A DNA stretch of 64,000 bases, taken from contig NC_087068.1 of the NCBI RefSeq assembly GCF_963678635.1, forward strand, positions 13,462,027 to 13,526,026, in the 5' to 3' direction. The notes below the pieces were generated by a model. The model was not told the origin of the DNA and searched no databases. It worked only from the letters and a program-made list of their open reading frames with translations. The DNA comes from Symsagittifera roscoffensis. Taxonomy: Eukaryota > Xenacoelomorpha > Acoela > Convolutidae. The stretch's first letter is position 1. Every line of letters starts with the position of its first letter. Shown here in pieces: positions 1 to 11,850 of the stretch. The position numbers were made by a program, and so were the translations under genes.

Positions 1-130
1 GCTCGCCTGCAAAACGCATTTTTTTGGTCAAAGTTTTCCAAAAAATGCCTAAAAACGCAACTTTGTGGCCTGTTTTTTCTCACAACTTTGCCTGTGGCGT
101 AGAAAATTTGACCAATACATCTGGTCACTA
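1..130. repeat. dispersed AT-rich repeat fragment (family R1)
   Basis: The stretch contains the words AAAAAATGCCTAAAAACG and a TTTGGTCAAA-like block. They reappear in the same order at 37415-37520, and more weakly at 5640-5800. No coding signal is seen. It is probably a piece of an old non-coding interspersed element; boundaries cannot be drawn. Confidence 0.4.
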
Positions 131-533
131 CTACAAAGAACTTATAAACCAACAATTAAGCATATGAGACTTTTGCACCTAATAACGAATTTCCTCCCCT
201 TTTGCAAAAGGGGGAAAATAGTTAAAGAGATTCATTTAGTTGTCTTTTTCGGGGTACTTACTGGGAAAATTTGGTTCAAATAGCTTCCATGATCCTCTTC
301 TTTTCATTGAATATTATCCGGATGTTAGCCATTAGTTGCATAGAGTCGTGCTTGTTCAGCCCAGGCATCGCTCTATGTCTTAATCAGCTCTTCGCTGGCT
401 TTTGGGCACTTTTTTTAAAGAGGTTAATCACAGTTTCTTCTGGCAAATAGAAGACGAAGAACAATGCGACAGTAGACTAGTTCCGCTTGTAGTTACATAG
501 ACTGGAATGGTGCGTGATATAGAAGTTCCCTCT

Positions 534-560
534 CGTGCGTTTCAGGGCCTGAAACGCACG
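534..560. repeat. perfect 13-bp inverted repeat (hairpin)
   Basis: CGTGCGTTTCAGG is followed, after one base, by its exact reverse complement. It lies in a slightly GC-richer 700-bp stretch (290-990) that has an open frame on the - strand (573-989, 138 codons) but no recognisable domain. It could be a transposon end or an RNA hairpin. Function is unknown. Confidence 0.6.
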
Positions 561-1184
561 TTTATGCATGTCTCAGGTCTTCCCCCACCATATTTTGATT
601 AAAAAACAAATTATATTTCCTGATTTTGTTCCAGCGCCATTGAATGTGTTGCAGGTCGATGTAGGATGCGGCGTGTTTGTCTCCACAGTTGCCATAGCAG
701 GGGGGCAAGTCCATCTTTGCATCTTTCTCACTCTTATTGGAGTTTCTATGGATCTGGCGTTTGCAGATGTGACCAAAAGCGTCTGGCTGTTGTAGCTCTG
801 TATCTTTGTGTTCGTTGTTTGTTTTGAATCTTCACATGGGTGATTGAAGTTCATGTTTTGATTCCATATGGTTGATTGATCGAAATACTGCCGGCGAGTC
901 GGATACGATCGCACGTTTTCTTGCAAGTGACTTTGAAATTTTGAAATGCTTGCAGAGGAGGAACTAGGATTTTCTCGAGAAGTCGACAAACTTTGTCAAC
1001 TTTTTTTAGGTCAACCAAATTGTATTTTTGAGCTCTCCCAAAGCACTACAAAGACACTTTTTGGCCGAAAAGATTGCGCGGCAGGCAAAATTTTGAAAAA
1101 AACAGGCCAAAAAACAGTATATAAAAAGAGCATATATTAGCAGAAAATTTTTAGTGTCCGTCACCAAAAATGAATGACTCGAAA

Positions 1185-1330
1185 AAGTACAAAAGGGGGA
1201 CCCTTTAAGTCGGCAGGGGGTCGAATCCCTGGGGGGAGACGTCCCCCCCCCCGAAATCCGCCCCTGCCCCTTTGTACTATTTTGAGATAACCATTTTAGG
1301 CTGACTAACCCTAGATTTTTTCTGAAGCAT
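1185..1330. repeat. dispersed repeat with C/G tracts (family R2)
   Basis: The block has GGACCCTTTAAGTCGGCAGG, a run of C, then AAATCCGCCCCTGCCCC and TTTGTACTAT, ending GGCTGACTAACCCTA. The same words occur at 37240-37350, where the left part is in inverted order and the right part (TTTGTACTATT to GGCTGACTAACCCTA) in direct order. This looks like a non-autonomous DNA element with CCGCCCCTG-type ends. Confidence 0.5.
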
Positions 1331-1394
1331 TTGAGGCCAAACTGTATTTTGTGACATCCCGCACCGATCGCCTATGGTTTCTAATCAATTATAA

Positions 1395-1680
1395 AGGATT
1401 CCCGAGAGAAAAATATTCCATTATAATCCATTAAAGATGTAAATATACAGGCCTCAAAATGGATTCTATTGCCATTATAATCGATTATTTTGGGAAAAAA
1501 AACATTATAATTCATTATAATCGATTATAATTCATTCTTTTGGCAAGAAAAATGATTGTTTTTGCCAGGATAATCCGTTATAATAGATTATTTTTGAAAC
1601 AATGATCCATTTTAATTGATAAAAATCCAATTCATTTTTAGCCTTAAATTCGATTATTATTGCAGCAAATTTTAAAAAAG
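1395..1680. repeat. AT-rich palindromic cluster (TATAATCGATTATAAT type)
   Basis: Variants of ATAATCGATTATAAT and ATAATCCATTATAATC recur about every 15-30 bp. The core word is its own reverse complement. Two further clusters occur in intron 1 (7015-7230, 7660-7910). No coding potential. Confidence 0.6.
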
Positions 1681-3390
1681 CATAAATTAGCTATTGTACG
1701 TCTGCACGCTCACCTCTTTAATTCAAATTTAGACGAAAAATCAAAAAGATCAAACCGGTTTCTCACGAAACTGAGATACTTTTTCTGAAATTTTTCAAGT
1801 TCGCTCGAATCACAACTAAAAGGATTTTAGTATGATATATCACTAAACCCCTTCCGTTGATTACTTGTGGTACCAGATTTCTGCGTGGAAAACAAAAAAA
1901 AAGAAAAAAACACACCCTAATAAGAAGTTCCCCCGCCTTTTTTAAATGGTCTTAATAAAAATAACGGATGAACTTTTATACAATTTTTTTTGAATTTGAG
2001 TTTTCATCATTATCTTTTTTTTCACTATTTCTTAACGCTTGCATCAAAACATTGTGGTCATTTTTTTCTGAGCTACTCATTAACTAGTCATGCTTGGTGC
2101 AACTGTAGACAAAGTGTTGAAAAATAGCTAAATCTATAATGCAAGTTTTAAGAACTGCTGGTGTTTCGTTTGAACCGAATATTTGGACACTTTGGAGGAA
2201 TTTTGTTGCAAAATTCACATTAACAAAAGTAGGCGGAAACTGATGGTTGTCTAAATTCAGGTTTAAAAAATATTCTTGACAATGGTTGAAAAAGTCAAAC
2301 AATTTTATTGAAAAAATTGTTACAAAGATTTCCACGGTAAAGTGTTTTTTTTTGTTCACAAGTAAAAGTGAATTGAATCAATTGTTACAGAATATCAAAA
2401 CCATTTAACTGTGATTTAAGAAAAAAAAACATTAAGAAAATAGTCTAAGGTTTTTATCAGTGTAATTTTTATCATTAGTGTTATCGGTTTTTCCGCGTTA
2501 CTTTTTTCTTCAATCCAATTGCTGAATATTCTCATTTGAGAGAAGTAAAAATCTTATCATACGATGACATACGTTTTTTAAAACGACAACCAGGCTAAAA
2601 ATGCCAAGGAACGATAGCATATTATTTTTTTCGATCAAGTTAGGGTATTGCAGAGAACGCTTGTATGGTATCAACTGTGGGAACATATGGAAAACTTCAG
2701 AAGTGTAACAATATCTCATAGAATCTGTTGAGTTAATACCACGAGGAACTGGTCTTAACTTTTTGGCTACTCAGGTTTAAACGTACACAGCGAGGAGCGG
2801 ACGAAGTTAAGTCTAGGTTTGCGGGAAAAAGTTTCGTTCAAGTTCTATTTTGACTTTATTGATTTAAACGATTCATTGATAAAACTCAAAGAAAACGTGC
2901 GGAATAGTCCTTCTACTCAAAAATTGTTTTTTTTGTTATAAAGCTTTTTTTGGCAATCGATAAGCGCCGTTGGAACATTCGGTGCTTCTTGTATAGTAAC
3001 CGGCTCACCTTGTTATCTTGAAGTTAAACTGAACTTCCTCCCACAGCAGCTCCCCCCCCCCCCCCCAACCCCATTACGGTTTGACAAAAAGGAAGCCATA
3101 AAATTCTCATACACTTTCAAATATTTCCAGACATATGAAAAAATGGTATGCAATTTTTATGACAAATATTTGTTTCAAAAATGAAATTTGTGTGGCTAGC
3201 ATATTCAATTGTTTTTAATTATAGAAGTATATTTTACCATAAAGGAAAAGATCACAGTCTGTTTTTTAAAACATTTGAAATCTTAAGGAAAAATTGCATT
3301 ATGAGATTAGTCATGAAGAAAAAACTAGCAGTTTTTTTGCGTCGATCAAAATTTATGCGTGATTTTTAATTACACTGAGTGTCTGGTTCC
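1681..3390. other. no recognised feature
   Basis: AT-rich sequence with homopolymer runs, including a C tract at 3053-3066. No exon-like open frame with splice sites, no RNA gene and no clear repeat were seen. The missing 5' exons of the channel gene were looked for here and not found. Confidence 0.5.
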
Positions 3391-3394
3391 AATC

Positions 3395-4750
3395 AGGAAT
3401 CATTTTTTGTGAAATTTTTGAGCAACTAGGTTATAAACAGAAAAATATACTTTATTGAAAAAGGTTTAATCAGATATGTTTACTCTGGTTATAATCAGAA
3501 ACAAAGTTTTTTTGAAAATTTTGAGCAACTACGTTATAGACAGAAAAATAAAATTATTGAATAATGTTTAATCAGAAACGTTTACTCTAGTTCTAATCAG
3601 AAATAAAGTTTTTTTTGAAGTTTATGAGAAAATTACGTTATAGACAGAAAAAAATATATTTTATTGAAGAATGTTTAATCAGAAACTTTTACTCTGGTTC
3701 TAATCAGAAAAAAAATTTTTTTTTGAAGTTTTTGAGCAACTACGTTATAGACAGAAAAATATATTTTCAATTGAATAATGTTTAATCAGAAATGTTTACT
3801 CTGGTTCTAATCAGAAATAAAGTTTTTTTTGAAGTTTTTGAGAAAATTACGTTATAGACAGAAAAAAATATATTTTATTGAAAAAATGAAAAATGTTTAA
3901 TCAGAAATGTTTACTCTGGTTCTAATCAGAAAGAAAGTTTTTTTTTAAGTTTTTGAGCAACTGCGTTATAGACAGAAAAATAAAATTTATTGAATAATTT
4001 TTAGTCAGAAATGTTTACTTTGGTTCTAATCAGAAATAAAGTTTTGTTTGAAGTTTTTGAGAAAATTACGTTATAGACAGAAAAAAAACATTTTATTGAA
4101 AAATGTTTAATCAGAAATGTTTACTCTGGTTCTAATCTGAAAGAAAGTTTTTTTTTTGAAGTTTTTGAGCAACTGCGTTATAGACAGAAAAATAAAATTT
4201 ATTGAATAATGTTTAGTCAGAAATGTTTACTTTGGTTCTAATCAGAAATAAAGTTTTTTTTTGAAGTTTTTGAGCAACTACGTTATAGACAGAAAAATAT
4301 ATTTTCAATTGAATAATGTTTAATCAGAAATGTTTACTCTGGTTCTAATCAGAAATAAAGTTTTTTTTGAAGTTTATGAGAAAATTACGTTATAGACAGA
4401 AAAAAATATATTTTATTGAAAAATGTTTAATCAGAAATGTTTACTCTGGTTCTAATCAGAAAGAAAGTTTTTTTTTGAAGTTTTTGAGCAACTGCGTTAT
4501 AGACAGAAAAATATATTTTATTGAAGAATGTTTAATCAGAAATGTTTACTCTGGCTCTAATCATAAATAAAGTTTTTTTGAAGTTTTTGAGCAACTACCT
4601 TATAGACAGAAAAATAAAATTTATTGAATAATAATTTATTCAGAAATGTTTACTCTGGTTCTAATCAGAAATAAAGTTTCGTTTAAAGTTTTTGAGAAGA
4701 TTACGTTATAGACAGAAAAAAAAGTATTTTACTGAAAAATGTTTAATTGA
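3395..4750. repeat. tandem satellite array, about 107-bp unit, about 13 copies
   Basis: Each unit contains GTTATAGACAGAAAAA, then TTTAATCAGAAATG, then TTTACTCTGGTTCTAATCAG, then TTTTTGAAGTTTTTGAG. Two unit types can be told apart by what follows TTTTTGAG: CAACTACG or CAACTGCG (type A) against AAAATTACG (type B). Over much of the array the types alternate (A-A-B-A-B-A-B-A-A-B-A-A-B), so the higher-order unit is partly a dimer of about 215 bp. It ends about 330 bp before the first channel exon in the window. Confidence 0.9.
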
Positions 4751-5077
4751 AAGCAGAAATGATTTTGCGACGGAACAATACAATTTTTTTGAGGCCTGTG
4801 GTTAATATATATATATATATATATTTTTTGGAATTTCTAGGAATTATATAGCAATTTTCATAGGCAAAGTGTATGGAATTATATGATTTACATTTTACTG
4901 TATTGATGATCAACACGGGCTACAAATGAAATTTTTTTCAGAGAAAATCTAGCAAACAATTTTATTTTTAAATTTTATAATGCAATAACCGTGAAATTGA
5001 AAAGCAGTTTTTAAATTATAAATGTGAAATTGAAAAGCTGTTTTTATTCTTCTTAATACATGTTGTATTGTGTTTAG
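4751..5077. other. intronic sequence before the first visible channel exon
   Basis: It holds a short (AT)n run at about 4806-4825, then AT-rich sequence ending in the acceptor TTGTGTTTAG. Nothing else is seen. Confidence 0.5.
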
Positions 5078-5224
5078 ATCTGATTTCGGATAGTATGGTG
5101 TTGGCGCTGTACAATGACTCATCCCTGTTCCAGTCCATGCGTCTGCAGATGAAGATCCGCTGCAAGCTAGCCCTCACCCTCTTCCCCATGGACATACAAC
5201 ACTGCGACATATGTCTAGAGAGCT
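5078..5224 (+). CDS. Cys-loop ligand-gated anion channel, exon with the Cys-loop
   Basis: This is the first exon of the receptor gene visible here. It follows the acceptor TTGTGTTTAG and ends at the donor T|GTGAGT. The first two bases complete a codon from an upstream exon outside the window. The 48 complete codons include the family signature: a cysteine, 13 residues, then a second cysteine, with FPMDIQHC at its end and LES after it. In this family the disulfide loop sits at the base of the extracellular domain and couples ligand binding to channel opening. Upstream residues (DSMVLALYNDSSLFQSMRL) match the beta-strand before the loop but contain a few extra residues compared with the usual DGxVLYSxRL. 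A third cysteine (CDIC) lies just after the loop. The exon ends in phase 1 and joins exactly to 9252. Confidence 0.93.
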
Positions 5225-5847
5225 GTGAGTAGTAGTAGCCACTCTACATATCTTTGATACAGATTTGGAGCATCGCTAACTAAACCTATTCACTGCAAAA
5301 GAGGGCAAATTGGTGAACAAGATACAAATTTCATAATACGTTTTACTGTTGAGTTAGTTGGTTATAGGGTTGGCATTTATTTTCTAGGTACCAAGGTGGG
5401 GGTAGTTAACAAGATCCCAGTTTTGTTATTAATAGGGTTAAATATTATAGAATATTTAACCAAAAAAAATCTAACTAAATCAGAGCTAAGTTAAAATGTG
5501 TGTTAAAAAGTCTAACTTGAGTTCTAATGTAAGATTCAACAAAATGACCAAGCATTAGATATTCTAGTCGAAGAACTGGGCAGATACAGGTACTTTATTA
5601 ACAGAATCAACTAAATGCGTAGGGATTTTCTCGAGTGGGTTGGGGGCTGATTTTCAAAAAGGTTGGAAATTTTTGTCGTTCTTGTTTTTAAGTCAAAGAC
5701 CCTATTTTTTTTAATTTTTTTTTTCAAAAATTTGGCTGCGGCACAGAAAATTTGGCTAAAAACGTTTTTGTGCAATTTTTGGAAGATTTTGACCGATAAA
5801 ACTTGTGTCCCCTTTAAAGTTATTATATTTTAAATTATTAATTTATT

Positions 5848-5950
5848 TAATTGCAGTTCTTGCGAATCGCAGAGGAGCTATCAGTAGGCCTTAACAGTCC
5901 TGTCGAGGATAGTCCATTTGTATTATCTCCCCACATTCCACACAGTGTTA
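5848..5950 (-). repeat. SINE 3'-end fragment, antisense
   Basis: Read on the - strand this matches, base for base over most of its length, the 3' part of the SINE at 41640-41738: GGAATGTGGGNAGATAATAC, GACAGGACTGTTAAGGCCT, CTCCTCTGCGATTCGCA. An open frame of 94 codons on the + strand crosses it but is only the repeat read backwards. Confidence 0.8.
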
Positions 5951-7014
5951 TTTTTGGCGCCTGCAGAAAAATTTTCCTAGTATATTGCCTTTTGCGTGGT
6001 CAAGGGGCGGAAATCCTAAAAAGATTGCGTCGACTCCCCCCTCCCCATTCTCCAAAATCCGCTACTGTAAACAATTCCGCTACTGCCCATTCACAACAAA
6101 CAAAGAGTGAACTACAACATACTCACCCTTGTTAAATGGTAAAAATTTATTTTTGGCATACTATATTTCAGTTTTTGAAGGCTCCTAGAACATTTGTCAT
6201 TTTAAAAGTAGTTTTTTTTCTCTTAACCCGTGTTACTGTCTATAAACCGCACATATGCATGCAATATCAAACAAAGAGCCTTTAGAAGAAATATTTAATC
6301 ATACAAACTTCAAACGTTTTTCAGAACCAGTTTAAAACTTTTTTGAATTTTTTTGCCAATTTTGAAGTTCTTAAATTGATATACTTGTCGCCAGATGGCT
6401 CACAATCTTTATAAATTTTGTTTTTGATCTTTCATTTTACGAACATTTCGATATTATTTGACTTACAACAATTAAACCTTTGACTTTTGAAGCCTAATCT
6501 TGACATAAAACTTTTGGGAAAAGCTCGTTGAGAAATGGTACCGCCATATTTCCTGATAGAAATCGAGGATTAATGTTATGACTGGTTAAACTGTCTTGGG
6601 TTGCAACTTCTAGGCCAGGTCATAAACATGAAGGAAGATTAAGATCCAAAGGCAAATTAATTTCAGCTAGCTTAAGCAACTATGTAAAAAAAATGCACGA
6701 ATATTGTTAACCTTTCTCAAGTTATTCGGAATAATATGATACGATTTTTAGGCCATCAAAAAAAGTTTCATGATTGAAATGATTTCACTGAACTAAAATC
6801 TAATTTTTTTATTACTTTAAGATCCAGGTGCTTAATCATGTCGAGGCATTCCCCCACAATAAATGCGACTGCTCTCAAAACTATGATCCTGTTTTTAGTT
6901 TTCAGTAACAACATTATGTCAAAAAGTATTTAAATTGTGCCTCAGCGAGTGAGAAAACGTCCTTATTAAAAGCTCATTTTTTGAAAGGTTTTACCCGCAT
7001 CCAAGTTTAGGCGT

Positions 7015-7230
7015 AAATAATCGATTATAACGGATTATTATGATGATTTTTTGACAATTATAATCGATTATAATTACCAAAATTAGGTCCTTAAGGGATT
7101 TATAATCGATTATAATCGTGATATTTTCCAAGAGATTATAATCTCTTATAATCGATTATAATTGATTACAGTTCTTACTAAAAACCCTTAAAATCAATTA
7201 TAATCGATTATAATCGATTATAATCTCTCA
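7015..7230. repeat. AT palindrome cluster in intron 1
   Basis: Repeated TATAATCGATTATAAT words, several per 60 bp, are separated by short unrelated spacers. Same motif as at 1395-1680. Confidence 0.7.
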
Positions 7231-7659
7231 TTTTGCCGAAATTTTGCGATATTCGAATTATATTTTATGGGTTATTAATTTTGTTTCAGTAACAAAATCT
7301 CTAAAAGAGAGATCTCCTGAACACTTTGGTTCATCTGAACACAAAATTTTACCACGAAACAAAGGTTTCATAGAGACCCTTTCATATGAAGGGAAAGGTT
7401 CTCGCGGTATATGAAAAATAAATTTTCAGAATCAATCATGAGACTGAATCAATTTGCTGATGTTTTGGTGTTTAAAAAAGCTTAAAATATGCATCACAAA
7501 ATAACCCTAATGGGGAAGAAATGAAAAAAAAACTTATAATTTTGAATCAATTGGAAAACTTTTAAAATATTTTTCTCATTTTTTATAGAAACCAATGTCC
7601 ACAAAAAGCATAAAATATAAGCAATTTAGATGCACCTTCGAAGACAAAAATGGACAAAC

Positions 7660-7910
7660 AAAAGGGATTATAATCAATTCTAATCGATTATAATGGATTT
7701 TTGTGCAAAACTAATGAAATAGAAATTTGAATAAAAATAATGGATTATAATCAATTATAATCGATTATAATTTTATCGAAAAATAGACGAATAAAAAATC
7801 AATTATAATCGATTATAATTGATTATAATTGATTACAATTTGAATAAAATCGATTGTTTCTCAATTTTAGTGAGACTGGTACTAAAATCGTAATATAATC
7901 GATTATTAAC
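7660..7910. repeat. second AT palindrome cluster in intron 1
   Basis: The same palindromic word repeats densely. It lies about 450 bp from the first cluster, and the phrase GGATGCGGGT near 7921 mirrors ACCCGCATCC near 6992. The two clusters together may therefore be the arms of one inverted element of about 940 bp. Confidence 0.6.
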
Positions 7911-9251
7911 GCTTGAAACTGGATGCGGGTATTTATAACCTGGGTCTTCTTGGGTTCCTTTATAAAGACATTTGAAAAATGAACCCAACAAGACCTAGTT
8001 ATAATTCAAATGGTCTTTAAAATGAAATGAGCTTTGGGCAAGGACGTTTTTGTTTTTGCTGAGGCACATTAAAAGAATTTTCTTTAATTTGTATACATTT
8101 TTTGACATAATGCTGCCAAAAATTAAAAAATTTCAATTTTTGAGAGCAATTGCATCATGTTTTTGTTACATTGGGATCATTGCAATGGCCCTCCCCTCAT
8201 ATTTTGCCTTCAAATATTCCCAAAAAATCCCCCTTTTGGTGTTAATTTTTGGCAGCAGTATCTCGCCGATGAACACCTAAACTTCTCTAATGACGCATTT
8301 GGCGACTCATAAAACGCATTTGGCAACAAATAACACCAAATTTTAGAAGGTAACGCCAAACTGCCATCGATGCAGTAATGTTTGCAAATTTTTGGCAATT
8401 GTGGGGTGTCGGCAGAGCTGAAGTGATTGGCCTAAAAAGCTCGACAAAATTTAAAAAATATATCAAAAAAATCCTGAGCACGCCACTGCTACTAGAATAA
8501 AATTAATTTGAAGAAAGATTTGAAGAATGTAGGCATGGACTAGATCGTAGCCCCTGGGTATTACAACTCTTAAATCAACTAATACGAATTTTATTCTTTT
8601 TAGTTTAATACAATTGTTTTCACTTTGATCCAATTAGGTTCAGTGAGTTCAGAAATGTTACTTGAACTCACTGTTTTTTATGTTACTTGAAATTGAACGT
8701 TGCATCGTTTTTTCTATGTTAGTTGAAGTTCATTACATCAGTAAAAATGATCTTTGTGACCTTTCCTGGTGGCATAGGTTTCTTTTAGACTAAAAGAAGA
8801 ACATGAAGTTTGTTCACGTCCTTTAGATATGAAATACTTGAAAACTATATGTTTTTTTTCTGGCTCTGTGTATCAATTTCATGCAGTTTTACAGCGAAAC
8901 TTCATGCAAATGGACCGCGCCCAGAAAGAAGATAACGTTTTGAACAGTAAGTCAAAGCATAAATAAACTAAACACAAGTTACCCGAAAACTAGACTTTTA
9001 TATCACTTTTGAAGAGCAACGTAGATCATCGATACCTCGCTTTCTTAGAATTTTTTACTGAGCTGCTGAGCTGATCTATTATTACCTTTTATTCCAATAA
9101 TTAGTAAATGAATGAACTATAAGAAATTGCATAGAGATGAATTGATTTCTGCTTTGTTTGTGTTATTTGTAGACCAGAAAAACGATTCGAAATTGCAATT
9201 ATTTTTAAAATTAGTGGACAAATATTTTGCACTGTTCGTGTTGTGTTGCAG

Positions 9252-9401
9252 ACCAGTACCACACAGGTGATCTGAAGTTGCGGTGGTGGGAGGGGAAGTT
9301 GGAGATGGACAAGGAGAAGATGAGGAAGTACGGCGTGGCCAACTTCCACATAGACTACTCCTCATTCGCCAACACCACCATCACCGAGGACTTCGGATTC
9401 G
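9252..9401 (+). CDS. Cys-loop anion channel, exon for late ligand-binding domain (beta8-beta9)
   Basis: The exon follows TGTGTTGCAG and ends at G|GTCAGT. Joined to the previous exon it reads LES-YQYHTGDLKLRWWEG, matching the family pattern LESxGYxxxDLxxxW after the Cys-loop. The middle (DKEKMRKYGVANFHIDYSSF) corresponds to the beta8-beta9 and loop F region. The end (ANTTITEDFGFG) leads into loop C. NTT is a possible N-glycosylation site. Unlike glycine receptors and glutamate-gated chloride channels, there is no cysteine here that could form the second, loop-C disulfide. The exon ends in phase 1, which fits 12544 exactly. Confidence 0.93.
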
Positions 9402-9542
9402 GTCAGTACAACCACAACCCCAACCCTCCTCCATGTTCGCACATACACATACATACCCATTTTTCGACTTTTCCACACTTGAGGACGTGGCTGGAGAAAA
9501 CATCGATCTACGTTACAATGTCGAACTTTCAGTGCATATAAC

Positions 9543-10408
9543 TTTTTGTTCCGACTTTCTTAACGAAAGTTACGAAATATTTGTGCTCGGGGTTGTTTTT
9601 TTTCTTCCGACAAATTTCGACTTTTTAACCAGCCCTTTTTGACGGAATTTTGTTATATCATTCAAAATGTATTGTAGTCCTGAGCTTAAATTTGAAAAGA
9701 TATTTCACCTGTGATCATTTTCGTAAAGTTATGAGGGTTTAAAGATTGCCATTTTGGCCATTTTGACCAATTTGAGACAATTAACGCGCGATATAATTCG
9801 CGCTATTAACGCGTAAGTGGAGATTTAATCCGTCTTATACATCGTTCCAAATGCTTAAATTTAAACAAGACTGCTCGTATCAGGGCGAAGCCCTGAATGT
9901 TCCGACTGCCTTTTAAGGTTTATGGAGCAGTAATAACATTAAAAAAAAATGAAACAAAATAAAATGAATTTTTTTTTCTAAAATTTGACTTTTTTAAATG
10001 AAGATCATCCCCCACACGCCATATAAAGAACAAAAGGATAGATTTCGTTCCTTGTAACAAATCAATTATGGCAAATAAGCTTCGTTCAACCAATTTGGAA
10101 CGATGTATAAGACGGATTAAATCTCCACTTACGCGTTAATAGCGCGAATTATATCGCGCGTTAATTGTCTCAAATTGGCCAAAATGGCCAAAATGGCAAT
10201 CTTTAAACCCTCATAACTTTACGAAAATGATCACAGGTGAAATATCTTTTCAAATTTAAGCTCAGGACTACAATACCTTTTAAATGATATAAAAAAATTC
10301 CGTCAAAAATGGCTAGTTAAAAAGTCGAAATTTGTCTGAAGAAAAAAAAACCCACCCGAGCACAAATATTCCGTTACTTTCGTATCGAAAGTCGGAACAA
10401 AAAAAAAT
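9543..10408. mobile_element. foldback element FB1 (inverted dimer, arms of about 310 bp)
   Basis: The left part (9543-9860) and right part (10090-10408) are inverted copies of each other. Outer ends are TTTTTGTTCCGACTTTC and its complement. Shared inner words include GAAAAGATATTTCACCTGTG, ACGCGTTAATAGCGCG and CGATGTATAAGACGGATTAA. The loop (9861-10089) carries the family head motif ACAAGACTGCTCGTAT followed by the hairpin CAGGGCGAAGCCCTG (9881-9895). No transposase is present. No target-site duplication was identified. Confidence 0.85.
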
Positions 10409-10409
10409 T

Positions 10410-10710
10410 CAGCTGTGATCCTTTTTTGTAAAAATATGGGTGTAAGCGGAGATTTAATCCGTTCTAAAAATTGTTCCAATATGGTTGAAGGAAGTTTATT
10501 TGCCACAAATGATTTGTTTCTATGAACAAAAGTTATCACTTTGTTCTTAATATGGACTGTGGGTGGATGATTTTCAAAAAAGTCTCAAATTTAATTAAAA
10601 AACCGTTTTATTTCAATACATTTACTTTTTTCAGGTTATTATTTTCCATAGACCTTAAAAGGCTGTCGGAACATTCAGGGCCTCGCTCTGATACGAGCAG
10701 TCTTGTTTGA
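10410..10710 (-). mobile_element. foldback family relative FB2, opposite orientation
   Basis: It contains GCGGAGATTTAATCCG, a TTGTTCCAA block and TTTGCCACAAATGATTTGTT. It ends with the family head motif in reverse complement (CATTCAGGGCCTCGCTCTG, then ATACGAGCAGTCTTGTTT) at 10672-10708. It abuts FB1 directly. Degraded. Confidence 0.7.
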
Positions 10711-11344
10711 TGTTGCTTTGATCTCACAGTTTTAAAAATATATATATTTGAGAAACTGAATAAATAAAAAGTTACCAAAAAATATCAAACATGTACTGAA
10801 AATAAAGTAATAAATTTGTTTTGGTGTTTTTAACAAACTAAAGAAAACCAAGACAACCAAAATTGACGAAAACAATTGATTGTAAAATAAAACTTCTCTA
10901 TTTTTGTCAACTTGTCTTGCCTCATTATTCTGTAGTTTGTTACAAATACCAGTAACTTTTGATTATCACATTCTGAATACAAATTTGGTGATCTTTGCAA
11001 ACTTTTAGTTTTTCAGTTTTACAAAAAAAATAACTCAAAACTAATAGACTTCCGTTGTGCGACTTCAAAGGTGAAAAAATTGCAAAGGCTTAAAAATTCG
11101 ACATTCTGACGTTCCTAATTACCTCCCACCATCCAAGTTTACTCAACTCCTAAGCATGCTGCGGGGGCGGGGGGAGGGAAGGTAAACTTGGGGGAAATTT
11201 TTTACACACAACTCTCTTGTCTACCCTTGTTTTGAGTTCGTGGCATCATTCATTCTCATAAGTCGTGAGTTGAGAAATTAGACATTATCAATACAGCTGA
11301 ATATAGTTAATCAGAAAAATGATTTTCAAACGCATTATTTTTAA

Positions 11345-11850
11345 TAAGCAAGACTGCTCGTATATCAGAGCAAAGCCCTGAATGTTCCGATTGTCCCTTA
11401 GTTCGTATAAAATAGTTTTTTGGTGAAAATATTGAATAATTATACATTTTGGACAATATCAAAGTGTAAAATTTTGAGTCGTACGAAATTGAAACGACCA
11501 ATTTGCTAGCTTCAATCCAATATGGAACGATTTTGTTATACGCGATAACTCGTCACGCATAAATAGTTCACGTTACGCTCTCAGTCAGCATTAAGAATAA
11601 ACTCTTCAAAGCGCGCAAAATTTAGTACAGAACATGGCAATTTTGGCAATTTTTAAACCCCCTGAACTTAACAAAAGATAATCGGAGGTGAAATATATTT
11701 TTTTCTTTTGAACTCAGGAAGTTGACATCTTCAATGGAGTATAAAAATATTTGTTGAAAATTATTATCTCGATCGGTGAAAAATGACTGAAGGAAACCAC
11801 ACCAAGCTTAAATATGCCGTTTTCTCCGAATGTTGACAATGAATTTTTTC
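11345..11850 (+). mobile_element. foldback family monomer FB3, degraded
   Basis: It starts with AAGCAAGACTGCTCGTATAT and the hairpin CAGAGCAAAGCCCTG (11366-11380), followed by AATGTTCCGA. Further along are family words: CCAATATGGAACGATTT, GGCAATTTTTAAACCCCC, a GGTGAAATAT block and TAAATATGCCGTTT. Order and orientation match the units at 14.2-16.3 kb. Confidence 0.7.

Larger units (their letters stand above)
5225..9251 (+). other. channel gene intron 1 (4.0 kb)
   Basis: Donor GTGAGT, acceptor GTGTTGCAG. Contents: a SINE 3' fragment in antisense (5848-5950), an R1-like stretch near 5640-5800, and two clusters of AT palindromes. The remainder is unremarkable AT-rich DNA with no coding exon seen. 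Confidence 0.85.

Noticed and set aside
573-989. 138-codon open frame on the - strand near the left edge
   Set aside because: No domain, no splice context and no similarity I can recognise. It overlaps a region with repeat-like words, so I could not support it as a gene.
3395-4750. CRISPR-like array of regular repeats
   Set aside because: The genome is eukaryotic, the units are contiguous without unique spacers, and there are no cas genes. It is a satellite.
1-5077. Upstream exons of the channel gene
   Set aside because: Searched for the conserved ligand-binding patterns (for example WxPDxFF-like) with splice sites. None was found, so the 5' part is taken to lie outside the window.
5851-6135. 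94-codon + strand frame in intron 1
   Set aside because: Its first third is the SINE 3' end read backwards, and the rest has no coding signal.
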